Positions 8,410 through 17,244 of a stretch of DNA of 64,000 nucleotides are shown piece after piece (position 1 is the stretch's first letter; every line of letters starts with the position of its first letter). Source of the DNA: Ruminococcus sp. FC2018 (GTDB lineage: Bacteria; Bacillota; Clostridia; Oscillospirales; Ruminococcaceae); assembly GCF_000621805.1 (NCBI RefSeq), contig NZ_JHXH01000010.1:44509-108508 (forward strand), in the 5' to 3' direction. The position numbers were made by a program, and so were the translations under genes. The notes under the pieces are model-generated. The model was not told the DNA's origin, did no database searches, and saw only the letters and a list, made by a program, of their open reading frames with translations.

Positions 8410-9150
8410 TTACTTCAGCAGCCTTTCAAAAAGCTGCTGTCTGCATTCTTCCTCAAGCTTGTCGTTGATAGGCTGTGCGGTGTATTTTTCCCCGGTCTTT
8501 CTTGTCATCACGTAGTTTATGATATAGTCACACAGCTTTGGGTTTTTGGAAAGCAGCGGTCCGTGGAGATAAGTCGCCACTACGCTGGGCTCCATATAGC
8601 CTTCAGTTTTGCTGGAAAAGCAGTTGCCATTGCCGGCAAGTACAGTCCCGAAAGGCGAGGTCACATTCTGAGTCTGACCGCCGTGGTTCTCAAAACCGAT
8701 GACATTATACTCCTCACCGTCAAGAGTCGCCTTGATAACGATATTTCCGATGCAGCGTTTTCCCTTGTCGGTAGATGCTGCGGTATAGTAATCGAAAAGC
8801 CCCAGCCCGGGTATTTTCTCACCGTTGGAGTCCTTGTAATACTGTCCCATGAGCTGGTATCCGCCGCATATCATAAGAAAGAAAGTGCCTTTTTTGTAGG
8901 CATCGGAAATTGCGTCTTTGCATTTGAGCAGGTCCTCTGCCAGTATCTGCTGTTCAAGGTCTGCGCCGCCGCCCAGATAAATTATATCATACCGGGAAAA
9001 GTCTGCGGTATCGTCGCCGATAACGTGTGAGGATACCTCAAGGTCGATGTCCCGCATTTTGCAGCGGTATTTTATTATCTCCACATTTCCGCTGTCGCCG
9101 TAAAGATCCAGCATATTGGGGTACATATGCATAAGCTTAATCGTTTGCAT
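8410..9150 (-). CDS. gatD: lipid II isoglutaminyl synthase, glutaminase subunit GatD
   Basis: 246 residues of the CobB/CobQ-like class I glutamine amidotransferase fold. The nucleophile is Cys95 in MICGGYQLMG and the catalytic His is His196 in ATYLHGPLL. With MurT it amidates the alpha-carboxyl of D-Glu in the lipid II stem peptide, GatD supplying ammonia from glutamine. The start is the ATG at 9150, which has AAGGAGGG upstream and gives the conserved N-terminus; a longer frame upstream lies inside murT. It overlaps the murT 3' end by 14 bp, which suggests translational coupling. Confidence 0.93.
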   Translation of the reverse strand: MQTIKLMHMYPNMLDLYGDSGNVEIIKYRCKMRDIDLEVSSHVIGDDTADFSRYDIIYLGGGADLEQQILAEDLLKCKDAISDAYKKGTFFLMICGGYQLMGQYYKDSNGEKIPGLGLFDYYTAASTDKGKRCIGNIVIKATLDGEEYNVIGFENHGGQTQNVTSPFGTVLAGNGNCFSSKTEGYMEPSVVATYLHGPLLSKNPKLCDYIINYVMTRKTGEKYTAQPINDKLEEECRQQLFERLLK

Positions 9151-10492
9151 CTTCGGTACCCTCCTTATATCTTCTGATTGCTGCCCTTGTGGGCTGGATA
9201 GCGGTATAATTGGCAATGGCAAACTTGTCGCCCACGGTGGAGAAGAAGCTCTCCATTGCCCGGTCAAGATCGGGCTTTACCACGATCTTATCCGGATCGT
9301 AACCGGAACATTTTATCCTTATGGCAATATCGTAGGCTCTGCTGCCGCTGGTGACCACTCTTGTAACGTCTTTGAAGACAGAGAAGTTAATGTCCCATAT
9401 CCAGGAAACGTCGTGACCGTCTGCCAGGTTGTCGTTAAGCACAAAAAGCAGCTCCTTTTCCCCGGGATGTTCGTTCATCACACGCAGGGTCATGTTTGCG
9501 CCCACAGGGTTTTTCGCAAGGTTGACCAGCAGCTTGCTGCCTGCCACCTCAAACACTTCAAGTCTTCCGTTGTTCACCTCAAAATGCTCAAAGGTATCGT
9601 GGAGCACGTCTTTGGAGATGTTGTAAAGCTTGGATGCAGTGTATACTGCCCCAAGGTTATAGATGTAGTAAATGCTGTTGTGACTGGGTTTGTATTTCTC
9701 CCCGTCTATGACAAAGGAAGGTGCCTGAAGGTCAACGTCCTTTATAACGACCTCCGGTCTTGCGCTGCCAAAGTCGCAGTTAGGACAGCGGAATTTTCCG
9801 ATGTGTGAATACTGATAGTATTCATATTCCAGCTTTGAGTTGCAGAAAGGACAGTATTTGCCCTCGCCCACCTCATAGGGCTGGTCGGTGGCACCGGAGT
9901 AACGCTCAACGCTGAAATAGTGGACATTTTTATTGTTGGGATTGGCAAGCCCCAGCCTTGCAACGTTGGGGTCGTCGGCATTGAGCACCAGATTTCCCTC
10001 ATATGTTTCAAGGAACTTCTTTACCTTTAAAATAAGGGTCTCCACCTCGCCGTTGCGGTCAAGCTGGTCTCTGAAAAAGTTGAGCACCACAAGAGTTTCC
10101 AGCTTCAGCTTTGAGTATATAACAGGCACATGGGATTCGTCCGTTTCCAGCACAAGATAATCCGCCTTGACTCTGCCGTGGAAATCGCACTCTCCCAGAA
10201 GCAGGGAGCAGATGCCTGTGTCAAGGTTGTTGCCCTGTTTGTTGGTGATTATTTTAAGGTCCTTTTTGTCACCGCTTGTGAATATATGATTAAGATAGTT
10301 GGTCACCGAGGTCTTGCCATTGGTGCCTGTAACGGCGATAATGGGACACTCCACCTTAAAGGCTTTAAGGCAGTCCTTGTTCAGCGTCCACAGCACAAGC
10401 CCCGGAGCGTTGCCGGCGTCCTTGCCGATAAGGCGAAGGACCTTTACCATCATTTTGCCGAAAAATATCGTCAAACCGTTTTTTAAACCCAT
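9137..10492 (-). CDS. murT: lipid II isoglutaminyl synthase, Mur-ligase-like subunit MurT
   Basis: About 451 residues. It has the Mur ligase central ATP-binding loop (AVTGTNGKTSVTN), the conserved ETDESHVP and NLVLNADDPNV regions, a Cys4 ribbon (CPFC and CPNC) inserted in the central domain as in known MurT, and the C-terminal DUF1727 region. It activates the D-Glu carboxylate of lipid II with ATP for amidation by ammonia from GatD. The ATG at 10492 fits a promoter at 10530-10558. The upstream in-frame ATG at 10513 would leave a leader of only about ten bases. It is first in the operon murT-gatD-small gene. Confidence 0.93.
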   Translation of the reverse strand: MGLKNGLTIFFGKMMVKVLRLIGKDAGNAPGLVLWTLNKDCLKAFKVECPIIAVTGTNGKTSVTNYLNHIFTSGDKKDLKIITNKQGNNLDTGICSLLLGECDFHGRVKADYLVLETDESHVPVIYSKLKLETLVVLNFFRDQLDRNGEVETLILKVKKFLETYEGNLVLNADDPNVARLGLANPNNKNVHYFSVERYSGATDQPYEVGEGKYCPFCNSKLEYEYYQYSHIGKFRCPNCDFGSARPEVVIKDVDLQAPSFVIDGEKYKPSHNSIYYIYNLGAVYTASKLYNISKDVLHDTFEHFEVNNGRLEVFEVAGSKLLVNLAKNPVGANMTLRVMNEHPGEKELLFVLNDNLADGHDVSWIWDINFSVFKDVTRVVTSGSRAYDIAIRIKCSGYDPDKIVVKPDLDRAMESFFSTVGDKFAIANYTAIQPTRAAIRRYKEGTEDAND

Positions 10493-10529
10493 TTTTTCAA
10501 ACGATCCCTTCATTTTGACTTACCAGTAT

Positions 10530-10558
10530 ATAATAAAACAAACGGCGTAAAATGTCAA
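10530..10558 (-). promoter_or_regulatory. sigma-A promoter of murT-gatD
   Basis: Minus strand TTGACA (10558-10553) and TATTAT (10535-10530), spacer 17 bp. Confidence 0.75.
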
Positions 10559-10638
10559 GTGTGCAGAGGTTGTAATATAACTTGTCTTTGGTGAATATGC
10601 TTGTAACACAAGCCCATTGAACAAGGGGGAAGGATAAG

Positions 10639-13221
10639 ATGGTAAAGCTGCTGGAAAATGACATTTCGCAACAGCAAACATACAGCTTTGACGGATTGAG
10701 CTCACAGGAGGCTGCCGCAAGGCTGGCAAGAGACGGTGAAAACGTCCTTGAGCATAAAAAGAAGAACTCGGCTGTGAAAATATTTGCAGGACAGTTCCAC
10801 GATGTTATGGTGATAATACTTATGATAGCAACGGTGGTATCTGTGATACTGGGGCAATACACCGATGCGATACCGATCCTGCTTATAGTTATCGTCAACG
10901 CTTTTCTTGGATTTTTCCAGGAGTGGCGGTGTGAAAAGACGCTTGAAAAGCTAAAGGATATGACAGCCCCGGGGGCAATGTGTTACCGTGACTCAAAGCT
11001 TGTAAAGATCCCTGCGTCCCGTGTGGTAACGGGAGACATTGTATCCTTGAAGGCAGGGGACAGAGTGCCATGTGACGGCTTTGTGGTCAGCGCAAAGGGG
11101 CTTGAATGCAACGAGTCGCTGCTTACCGGGGAGTCGGAACCGGCGGCAAAAACAAAGCGCATGGTAGAAAATGATTTTTCTTCTCCCGGCTGCGGATATA
11201 TGTGCTATATGGGCACTGTGGTGACCAAGGGAAGCGGTGTTATAAGCTGCACTGCAACAGGTAAAAACACTCAGATGGGTAAGATATCCGCCATGCTGGA
11301 GGAGATAGAGGAGCCGCCCACACCGCTGCAGAAAAAGCTGGGTGAGCTTGGTAAAGTATTGGCATTGATATGTCTGGGAGTTTGTGTGCTCGTTTTTGTC
11401 GCAGGTGTTTTAAGGGGAGAGCCGCTGCTTGAAATGATAATGACGGGTATAACCATTGCCATTGCCGCCATACCCGAGGGGCTGCCTGCCACGGTGACCA
11501 TAGCGCTGGCACTTGGGGTGAGAAGGATGCTCAGACACAAGGCTCTGGTACACAAGCTGCGCTCGGTGGAAACTCTTGGCTGTGCCACGGTGATATGTAC
11601 CGACAAAACAGGCACCCTTACCCGGAACCGTATGAGAGTGACCCACATAGTTACTGCGCAGGAGGGGATAAACCAGTTCGACCTGTCAGGAGAAAATGAT
11701 ATCCCTCGCAGCACTGCGCTGCAAAAGCTGCTGGAATGCGCCTGTGTGTGCAGCGATGCCAGGCTGAGTATCAGCGGCAGCAAGCACATCAGCTATAACG
11801 CCGAAGGGGATCCCACCGAAGCTGCCCTTGTAACGGCTGCTGCACAGATGGGGGTGTTTGCTGATAAGCTTGACATAGAAAAGACAGACGAGATACCCTT
11901 TGACAGCCAAAGCCGCAGTATGACTGTCATCTGCAAGGACACCCGGGGTACGTTCAGCTACAAAAAGGGTGCCTGTGACATTATTCTTTCGGAGTGTATG
12001 TTCACATACCCGGACGAGGAACCTCGTATGCTTGACAACGGACAGCGGCTTTCTATAGCAAAGCTGTGCGATTCATATTGTGCAAGGGGACTTCGGGTGA
12101 TAGCCTTTGAGGAAACAAGGGACGACAAGCGTATTTTTCTTGGATTTGCCGCATTGGAGGACCCACCGAGAAAGGAAGCAAAGTCTGCGGTGGAGCTTTG
12201 CGCAAAGGCAGGTATAAAGACAGTTATGATAACCGGCGACCATAAGCTTACCGCACAGGCGATCGGGGAGCAGACGGGTATCTATAAAAAAGGCTCGCTT
12301 ATCCTCACCGGCGCAGAGCTTGACCGGATGAGTGATGAGGAGCTGGAGGGTATGGTGGAGAATTGCAGCATATTTGCAAGGGTGACTCCTGCCCACAAGC
12401 TGCGTATCGTCAGAGCCTTCAGAAAGCATGGTCACGTCTGCGCCATGACAGGGGACGGTGTGAACGATGCCCCCGCCATAAAGGAAGCGGACATCGGGGT
12501 GTCTATGGGCGAATCGGGAACGGAGGTAACAAAGCAGGCAGCGGAGATGATACTGCTTGACGACAACTTTGCAACGCTGGTCAATGCCGTTGAGGAGGGC
12601 AGGACCATATATCACAACATCCGCAAATTCGTCAGGTATCTCATATCCTGCAACATCGGAGAGGTGCTCACCATGCTGGGAGGCATGGTGATGGGGCTGC
12701 CTATGGTACTGCTGCCGGTGCAGATACTGCTTGTAAATCTGGTTACAGATTCTTTGCCTGCGGTGGCACTGGGGCTTGAGCCTGCCGAGGATTCGTTTAT
12801 GCACTCAGCTCCGAGGAAATCAGACGAAAGCTTTTTCAGCGGCGGTCTGCTGTGGCGCATGATAATCAGAGGTGTGTTTATCGCCCTGAGCACCCTTGCA
12901 AGCTTCACACTGGTGCTGAAGTATTCCGGCTCTGTTGAGGCTGCCCGCACCGCTGCTCTTTGCACCCTTACTGTCAGCCAGCTCATACACGTTTTTGAGT
13001 GTAAGTCGGAACGCAAGACGCTGTTTTCCGTGGACCTTCTCTCAAATCCGTTTCTGGTATTTTCCGTGGCAGTCTCCGCTTTGGTGCTGTTTGTGTGTAC
13101 ATATCTGCCTGTTTTGCAGGGAGTGTTTTTCACCTTCGCTCTCACACGTACCCAGCTGGTGATCGCCCTTGCAAGCGCTGCGGTCGTACCTGTTCTGGCA
13201 GCAGTCTTTCACAAGAAATAA
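10639..13221 (+). CDS. P-type ATPase, calcium (P2A/PMCA) type
   Basis: 860 residues, a full-length P2-type cation pump. It shows the N-terminal cation ATPase segment, the actuator TGES loop (163-166), the M4 PEGLP motif (P279-), the phosphorylated Asp322 in DKTGTLT, the hinge TGDGVNDAPA, and ten predicted membrane segments. The M6 stretch NLVTDSLPAVALGLEP matches the calcium-site pattern of SERCA-like pumps. It most likely exports Ca2+ from the cytoplasm at the cost of ATP; Mn2+ is possible. Start ATG after GGGGGAAGGA. It is divergent from murT and ends before a convergent metal exporter. Confidence 0.93.
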   Translation: MVKLLENDISQQQTYSFDGLSSQEAAARLARDGENVLEHKKKNSAVKIFAGQFHDVMVIILMIATVVSVILGQYTDAIPILLIVIVNAFLGFFQEWRCEKTLEKLKDMTAPGAMCYRDSKLVKIPASRVVTGDIVSLKAGDRVPCDGFVVSAKGLECNESLLTGESEPAAKTKRMVENDFSSPGCGYMCYMGTVVTKGSGVISCTATGKNTQMGKISAMLEEIEEPPTPLQKKLGELGKVLALICLGVCVLVFVAGVLRGEPLLEMIMTGITIAIAAIPEGLPATVTIALALGVRRMLRHKALVHKLRSVETLGCATVICTDKTGTLTRNRMRVTHIVTAQEGINQFDLSGENDIPRSTALQKLLECACVCSDARLSISGSKHISYNAEGDPTEAALVTAAAQMGVFADKLDIEKTDEIPFDSQSRSMTVICKDTRGTFSYKKGACDIILSECMFTYPDEEPRMLDNGQRLSIAKLCDSYCARGLRVIAFEETRDDKRIFLGFAALEDPPRKEAKSAVELCAKAGIKTVMITGDHKLTAQAIGEQTGIYKKGSLILTGAELDRMSDEELEGMVENCSIFARVTPAHKLRIVRAFRKHGHVCAMTGDGVNDAPAIKEADIGVSMGESGTEVTKQAAEMILLDDNFATLVNAVEEGRTIYHNIRKFVRYLISCNIGEVLTMLGGMVMGLPMVLLPVQILLVNLVTDSLPAVALGLEPAEDSFMHSAPRKSDESFFSGGLLWRMIIRGVFIALSTLASFTLVLKYSGSVEAARTAALCTLTVSQLIHVFECKSERKTLFSVDLLSNPFLVFSVAVSALVLFVCTYLPVLQGVFFTFALTRTQLVIALASAAVVPVLAAVFHKK

Positions 13222-13226
13222 AAAAA

Positions 13227-13251
13227 CGCCCGAAGCTTTGTGCCTCGGGCG
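13227..13251. terminator. terminator between convergent ATPase and metal exporter genes
   Basis: Stem CGCCCGA / TCGGGCG (13227-13233 with 13245-13251). The T-run is strong only in the minus direction (seven T), so it mainly serves the exporter gene. Confidence 0.75.
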
Positions 13252-13258
13252 ATATGCT

Positions 13259-14122
13259 TTATTTGAACATCTGTATTATAATTCCGCTTGCTGCGGCAGC
13301 GACATAAAGAATGCCCATAATGATAAAGTTCTGCTTGTACTTTTTGTTAGTCTTGAAAAGCACCACAAGTCCAACGCCTGCGCCGGTGGAAAGACCTGCC
13401 ACCAGTGCTCCGAAGGATACCGCACCGCCTATATAAAGCTTGGTGAGTACCACAGAAGCTCCGCAGTTGGGGATAAATCCGATAAGCGCAGCAATAAGCG
13501 GCTGTACCCAGCTGTTGGTCATCATAAGCTTTTCCACCGTCTGTTCGCCTGCAAATTCCATTACGCAGCCAAGCAGCATATTTATAATGAAGATAAAAAT
13601 GATAATATGCAGCGTGTGGTGCAGCGCAGAATGTAGTATTCCGTGATGCTCGCAGTCGCAGTCGGCACACAGCTCCTTGAAGGGCTCCTCGTCCTTCGGT
13701 TTGACAAAAAGCTTTATCACAGCGTCAACGATAATACCCGTCACGATGGCGATTATGACCTTTGCGATCATAAGCTTTGGTATCAGCGACCATATTTTTC
13801 CCGAATCGGCGACCTCGGAAAGAATAACAGGTATCGCCTCGTCGCTGGTGGAAATGTACACCGCCACAAGCGTGCCCATGGTTATGAGCCGCCCGGCGTA
13901 AAGGTTAGATGCCGCAGCAGAAAATCCGCACTGTGGTATGCAGCCTATGGCTGCGCCGCCCACAGAACCGAACGGTCCCATTTTACGCAGCACACCACCC
14001 ATTTTGTCGGAGCCTTTATGTTCGATATATTCTATTAAAAGATAAACGCCGAAAAGAAAGGGGAGAGTAAGCAGAGAATCTTTGCAGGCGTCTAAAAACA
14101 CATCAAGTAATCTGTCCCACAT
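13259..14122 (-). CDS. predicted heavy-metal/manganese exporter (ArsP_2-like, DUF2899)
   Basis: 287 residues from the ATG at 14122, chosen because GGTGA lies five bases upstream and the family N-terminus begins with a short amphipathic segment (LLDVFLDACKDSLLTLPFLF). About eight to ten membrane segments. Two internal repeats carry the family signatures GCIPQCGFS and GFIPNCGAS, and a cytoplasmic His/Cys-rich loop (CADCDCEHH...HH) probably binds metal. The family is annotated as a 10TM heavy-metal exporter or putative manganese transporter. The nearby DtxR/MntR-type regulator at 14650 makes metal export plausible; the ion is not proved. Confidence 0.85.
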   Translation of the reverse strand: MWDRLLDVFLDACKDSLLTLPFLFGVYLLIEYIEHKGSDKMGGVLRKMGPFGSVGGAAIGCIPQCGFSAAASNLYAGRLITMGTLVAVYISTSDEAIPVILSEVADSGKIWSLIPKLMIAKVIIAIVTGIIVDAVIKLFVKPKDEEPFKELCADCDCEHHGILHSALHHTLHIIIFIFIINMLLGCVMEFAGEQTVEKLMMTNSWVQPLIAALIGFIPNCGASVVLTKLYIGGAVSFGALVAGLSTGAGVGLVVLFKTNKKYKQNFIIMGILYVAAAASGIIIQMFK

Positions 14123-14199
14123 ATTTTTCACCATAGTTAAATAAAAATTGCGCAATAAAAAGGATAACACATTTCACCGTGTTTTGTCAAGTGCACAGA

Positions 14200-14235
14200 A
14201 AAAAGCGGTCCCTTTCATAGGTACAGGACCGCTTT
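14200..14235 (-). terminator. terminator of the HPr gene
   Basis: Stem AGCGGTCC / GGACCGCT around 14204-14233, with TTTTTT following on the minus strand. Confidence 0.8.
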
Positions 14236-14241
14236 GTGTTA

Positions 14242-14505
14242 TCATAGATTCTGAGCAAAATGCTCCCGGATCTCCCGTAAAGCTTTTTCTTCGTCCGGTC
14301 CCTCAATAGTGACGGTCACCGTGTCCTGACATTTCACCACAGCGCTAAGGATAGAAAAGAGCTTTTTAGCACTGCCGCTTTTACCGTTGCGTTGGTTTGT
14401 GACGGTTATCTCGCTTTCAAACTCCTTGGCAAATTTTACAAGGTCACCTGCCGGACGTGCGTGTATCCCCACGGGATTTGTTACCGTAAATTCAAAGCTT
14501 TTCAT
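14242..14505 (-). CDS. HPr-family phosphocarrier with His15 but no Ser46
   Basis: 87 residues, close to E. coli HPr through the middle (SEITVT...GKS.SAK.LF). His15 lies in GIHARPAG, the site phosphorylated by PTS enzyme I. The residue aligned with the regulatory Ser46 (AKSLF in E. coli) is Lys48 here (AKKLF), so HPr kinase could not modify it. It therefore looks like a catalytic PTS or nitrogen-PTS-like carrier insulated from HPrK control. The gene is monocistronic, ATG after GGGGTGAAAC. No other PTS gene is in the window. Compare the HPr-like genes at 59529 and 60275, which show the opposite pattern. Confidence 0.93.
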   Translation of the reverse strand: MKSFEFTVTNPVGIHARPAGDLVKFAKEFESEITVTNQRNGKSGSAKKLFSILSAVVKCQDTVTVTIEGPDEEKALREIREHFAQNL

Positions 14506-14598
14506 TTTGTTTCACCCCTTTTTTGTGGATTATAACACATTTTTCTGCTTTTTTCAAGCCTTTTGAGCGGTAAAGGAAAAATAAAAATAAAAAAGTAG

Positions 14599-14627
14599 TT
14601 GAAATAATAAAACAGATGTGTTATACT
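14599..14627 (+). promoter_or_regulatory. promoter of the DtxR/MntR-family regulator
   Basis: TTGAAA (14599-14604) and TATACT (14622-14627), spacer 17 bp; start codon 22 bp downstream. The short leader would suit autorepression. Confidence 0.7.
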
Positions 14628-14649
14628 GACAAAAAAGAGGAGGTGGCGT

Positions 14650-15021
14650 ATGAAAATCCGTGAATCAGCAGAGGATTATCTTGAAGCAATACTTGTGATT
14701 TTTGAGCGAAAGGGAAGCGTTCGCAGTATAGATATCGCCAATGAGCTTGAGTTTTCAAAACCGAGTGTGAGCATCGCCATGAAAAATCTCCGTGAAAACG
14801 GGTATATCACCATGGACAAAGACGGCTACATCACCCTTACAAAGAAGGGCAAGAAAATTGCCGACATGGTCTATGAGCGGCACAAGTTCATAACCGAGGG
14901 ACTGGTGCGTCTTGGGGTAGACCCTAAGATAGCTGCGGAGGATGCCTGCCGCATCGAGCACGTCATCAGCCAGGAAAGCTTTGAGGCTTTGAAAAAGCAT
15001 TGCAGCAAGTTGGAACAATAA
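14650..15021 (+). CDS. DtxR/MntR-family metal-dependent repressor
   Basis: 123 residues: an N-terminal winged helix (1-62) and the metal-binding/dimerisation domain, without the SH3-like C-terminal domain, so of MntR length. Ligand positions by alignment with B. subtilis MntR are D9 (D8), E12 (E11), H78 (H77), C100 (E99), E103 (E102) and H104 (H103). Asp at the first position is MntR-like, but Cys100 is the DtxR/IdeR residue, so Mn versus Fe choice is unclear. ATG after GAGGAGGTGGCGT. It stands alone; the exporter at 13259 is the obvious candidate target in the window. Confidence 0.9.
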   Translation: MKIRESAEDYLEAILVIFERKGSVRSIDIANELEFSKPSVSIAMKNLRENGYITMDKDGYITLTKKGKKIADMVYERHKFITEGLVRLGVDPKIAAEDACRIEHVISQESFEALKKHCSKLEQ

Positions 15022-15075
15022 ATACAAAAAGTACAGACATTAACCGGGAGCCATGCAGGTCGCATGGCTCTTTTG

Positions 15076-15429
15076 CTATTTTGGCTTGCTTTTGAAAAAA
15101 AGGGAGAAAAAGAAGGCAAAGCACATGGCTGCGGTTATTCCCCCTGCCGCTGCGGTAAGTCCTCCGGTGAAGATGCCTGTAAAGCCTGCGGAGTCCACCT
15201 GTTCCTTTACGCCTGTGGAAAGCAGGTATCCAAACCCCGTAAGGGGAACGGTCGCTCCTGCGCCTGCCGTATCCACAAGGGGTTCGTACCAGCCCAGTGC
15301 GCCAAGTATGCACCCTGCCACCACATAGGATACCAATATCCTTGCAGGGGTGAGCTTTGTAAAATCTATAAGCAGCTGCCCTATGGCGCAAAGCAGTCCG
15401 CCGATGAGAAATGCGTAAATATAGGTCAT
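15076..15429 (-). CDS. spoVAE: stage V sporulation protein AE (SpoVAE-type)
   Basis: 117 residues, about four membrane segments, with the family pattern FLIGGLLCAIGQLLIDFTKLTPARILV and a Gly/Ala-rich C-terminal half. SpoVA proteins form the channel that moves Ca-dipicolinate into the developing spore and out at germination. The start is the ATG at 15429, six bases after AGGAGG; a second ATG at 15435 abuts the ribosome site. It lies 13 bp downstream of spoVAD in one operon. No SpoVAC-type gene is seen before spoVAD. Confidence 0.92.
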   Translation of the reverse strand: MTYIYAFLIGGLLCAIGQLLIDFTKLTPARILVSYVVAGCILGALGWYEPLVDTAGAGATVPLTGFGYLLSTGVKEQVDSAGFTGIFTGGLTAAAGGITAAMCFAFFFSLFFKSKPK

Positions 15430-15442
15430 TGTCATCCTCCTT

Positions 15443-16450
15443 TCAGTTATCCTCGCTGCTGAGCCAGACAAGGTGGGAGATAGAGGGTATGCTCTCGCCC
15501 TGTTGTGTGGTGGTTGGGGACAAAAGAGCGCCTGTTGCTGCAAATAGTATGTTTTTTATCTCTCCCGCCTTCAGCTTGGGGAGAAAATAGCCGCACAGGG
15601 TAGAGCCTGCACAGCCGCAGCCGCTTGCTCCTGCGTGAACGTCCTGGTCAGTCACGTGATACATCATAAGACCGCAGTCTTTATGGTTGGCGGAAACATC
15701 TATCCCGTGCTGCTGCATAAGGTCGCAAAACAGCCTGCTGCCCACCTTGCCAAGGTCGCCTGTTACAATGTGGTCAAAGTCCGAGGGGGATTTTCCCGTT
15801 TCCTCAAAGAAGTTTCGTATGGTGTCGAAAGCCGCCGGTGCCATTGCCGCACCCATGTTGTTTGCATCGGTTATGTCCATGTCGGCTATCCTGCCGATGG
15901 TACAGGCTTTGACATAGGGCGGCTTGCTGTGCTGTGAGACAAGAAGGGATGCTCCTGCGGTGACAGTCCATTGAGCTGTGGGAGGTCTTTGTCCTGCATA
16001 TGTGAGGGGGAAACGATACTGCCTTTCTGCGGTGCAAAAGTGGGAGCTGGTCACAGCCATGGCTCTCTGGCAGATACCCTTGTCCGCAAAAATAGAAGCA
16101 AGGGCAAGCCCCTCGGACATTGTGGAGCAGGCTCCGTATATGCCCAAAAAGGGAATATCAAAGCTTCGCACTCCGTATGTGGTGCTTACGCATTGGTTGA
16201 GCAGGTCACCGCCGAAAAGCACATCTACATTTTCCGGGTGTAGTCCTGCTTTGTTGAGGCAGATGAGCACAGCCTGCTTCTGAAGCTTGCTTTCCGCTTG
16301 TTCATAGGTACCGCAGGAAAGATATGGGTCGTCGTTTATCTTGTCAAAATAATCTCCAAGGGGACCCTCGCTTTCCTTTTTGCCTCCTACGGCGGCGTAG
16401 GATATAATGCTGGGTTGGCTGGTAAGGTGGATCGTAGCTTTTGCTTTCAT
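15443..16450 (-). CDS. spoVAD: stage V sporulation protein AD
   Basis: 335 residues with the thiolase-like fold of SpoVAD: the GIYGACSTMSEGLALAS and GASGCGCAGSTLCGYFLPKL stretches are family hallmarks. It is a spore inner-membrane-associated protein that binds dipicolinic acid in the SpoVA channel complex. ATG after AAAGGAAC. First of the two-gene spoVAD-spoVAE unit, divergent from queH. Its presence implies a sporulating ancestor or a sporulating organism. Confidence 0.95.
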   Translation of the reverse strand: MKAKATIHLTSQPSIISYAAVGGKKESEGPLGDYFDKINDDPYLSCGTYEQAESKLQKQAVLICLNKAGLHPENVDVLFGGDLLNQCVSTTYGVRSFDIPFLGIYGACSTMSEGLALASIFADKGICQRAMAVTSSHFCTAERQYRFPLTYAGQRPPTAQWTVTAGASLLVSQHSKPPYVKACTIGRIADMDITDANNMGAAMAPAAFDTIRNFFEETGKSPSDFDHIVTGDLGKVGSRLFCDLMQQHGIDVSANHKDCGLMMYHVTDQDVHAGASGCGCAGSTLCGYFLPKLKAGEIKNILFAATGALLSPTTTQQGESIPSISHLVWLSSEDN

Positions 16451-16515
16451 TGATTTTTTGTTCCTTTCGGTCTTTCTTCCTGCTTATTGTTCCAGTATCA
16501 ATGTGATTTTATGCA

Positions 16516-16544
16516 TTGCAAAAGAATAAAAAGTGTGGTACAAT
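16516..16544 (+). promoter_or_regulatory. promoter of queH
   Basis: TTGCAA (16516-16521) and TACAAT (16539-16544), 17 bp spacer. This promoter overlaps a possible upstream in-frame TTG, which argues for the later GTG start of queH. Confidence 0.7.
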
Positions 16545-16566
16545 AGCATTCAAAGGAGTGAAAAGT

Positions 16567-17220
16567 GTGCAAAAGCCCAATTATCAGAAAATGCTTGACA
16601 ATATAATAGAAAAGGTCTCACAGCAGCAGAAAAAGCCGGTGCTTCTACTTCATTCCTGCTGTGCGCCCTGTTCGTCATATGTGCTTGAATATCTGAACAG
16701 ATATTTCCATATTATATTATTTTACTATAACCCAAATATTTCTCCCAAGGAGGAATTTGAAAAGCGCACAGGCGAGCTTCGGCGGCTCATAAGGGAAATG
16801 CCCATGCAGGACAAGCCGGAGCTTATAGTGGGGGATTACGAACCGGAGGTGTTCGATGAGATCGCAAAAGGTCTTGAGGATCTGCCTGAGGGGGGAGAGC
16901 GGTGCTTTAAATGTTACCGTATGCGCCTTGAAAAGACTGCTGAGCTGGCAAGGAAGCTTGGTGCTGACTATTTTACCACCACGCTGTCCATTTCCCCGTA
17001 TAAAAATGCCGGAAAACTTAATGAGATAGCCTTTGAGTTGTCGGGAATATACGGTGTAGAGGCTCTGCCGGCAGACTTCAAGAAAAAAGAGGGCTATAAA
17101 CGCTCTATCGAGCTTTCTGCCCGGTATGATCTTTACAGGCAGGATTACTGCGGCTGTGTGTACTCAAAGGCTCAGAGAGACAAAATTAAAAATGGGCAAA
17201 AAAACAACTCCTGCGAATGA
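16567..17220 (+). CDS. queH: epoxyqueuosine reductase QueH
   Basis: 217 residues from the GTG at 16567, preceded by AAAGGAG; the longer in-frame reading would start inside the promoter. QueH (formerly DUF208) is the non-cobalamin enzyme that reduces epoxyqueuosine to queuosine in tRNA using an Fe-S centre. The Cys pairs are present: HSCCAPCSS near the N-terminus, CFKC in the middle and DYCGC near the C-terminus. The 3' end of the gene forms the left arm of its own terminator (17206-17236). Confidence 0.93.
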   Translation: MQKPNYQKMLDNIIEKVSQQQKKPVLLLHSCCAPCSSYVLEYLNRYFHIILFYYNPNISPKEEFEKRTGELRRLIREMPMQDKPELIVGDYEPEVFDEIAKGLEDLPEGGERCFKCYRMRLEKTAELARKLGADYFTTTLSISPYKNAGKLNEIAFELSGIYGVEALPADFKKKEGYKRSIELSARYDLYRQDYCGCVYSKAQRDKIKNGQKNNSCE

Positions 17221-17236
17221 ACCGCAGGAGTTTTGT
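17206..17236. terminator. bidirectional terminator overlapping the queH stop
   Basis: Perfect stem AACTCCTGCG / CGCAGGAGTT with T-runs in both directions (stronger on the minus strand). The loop contains the queH stop codon. Confidence 0.8.
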
Positions 17237-17244
17237 GCTTTATA

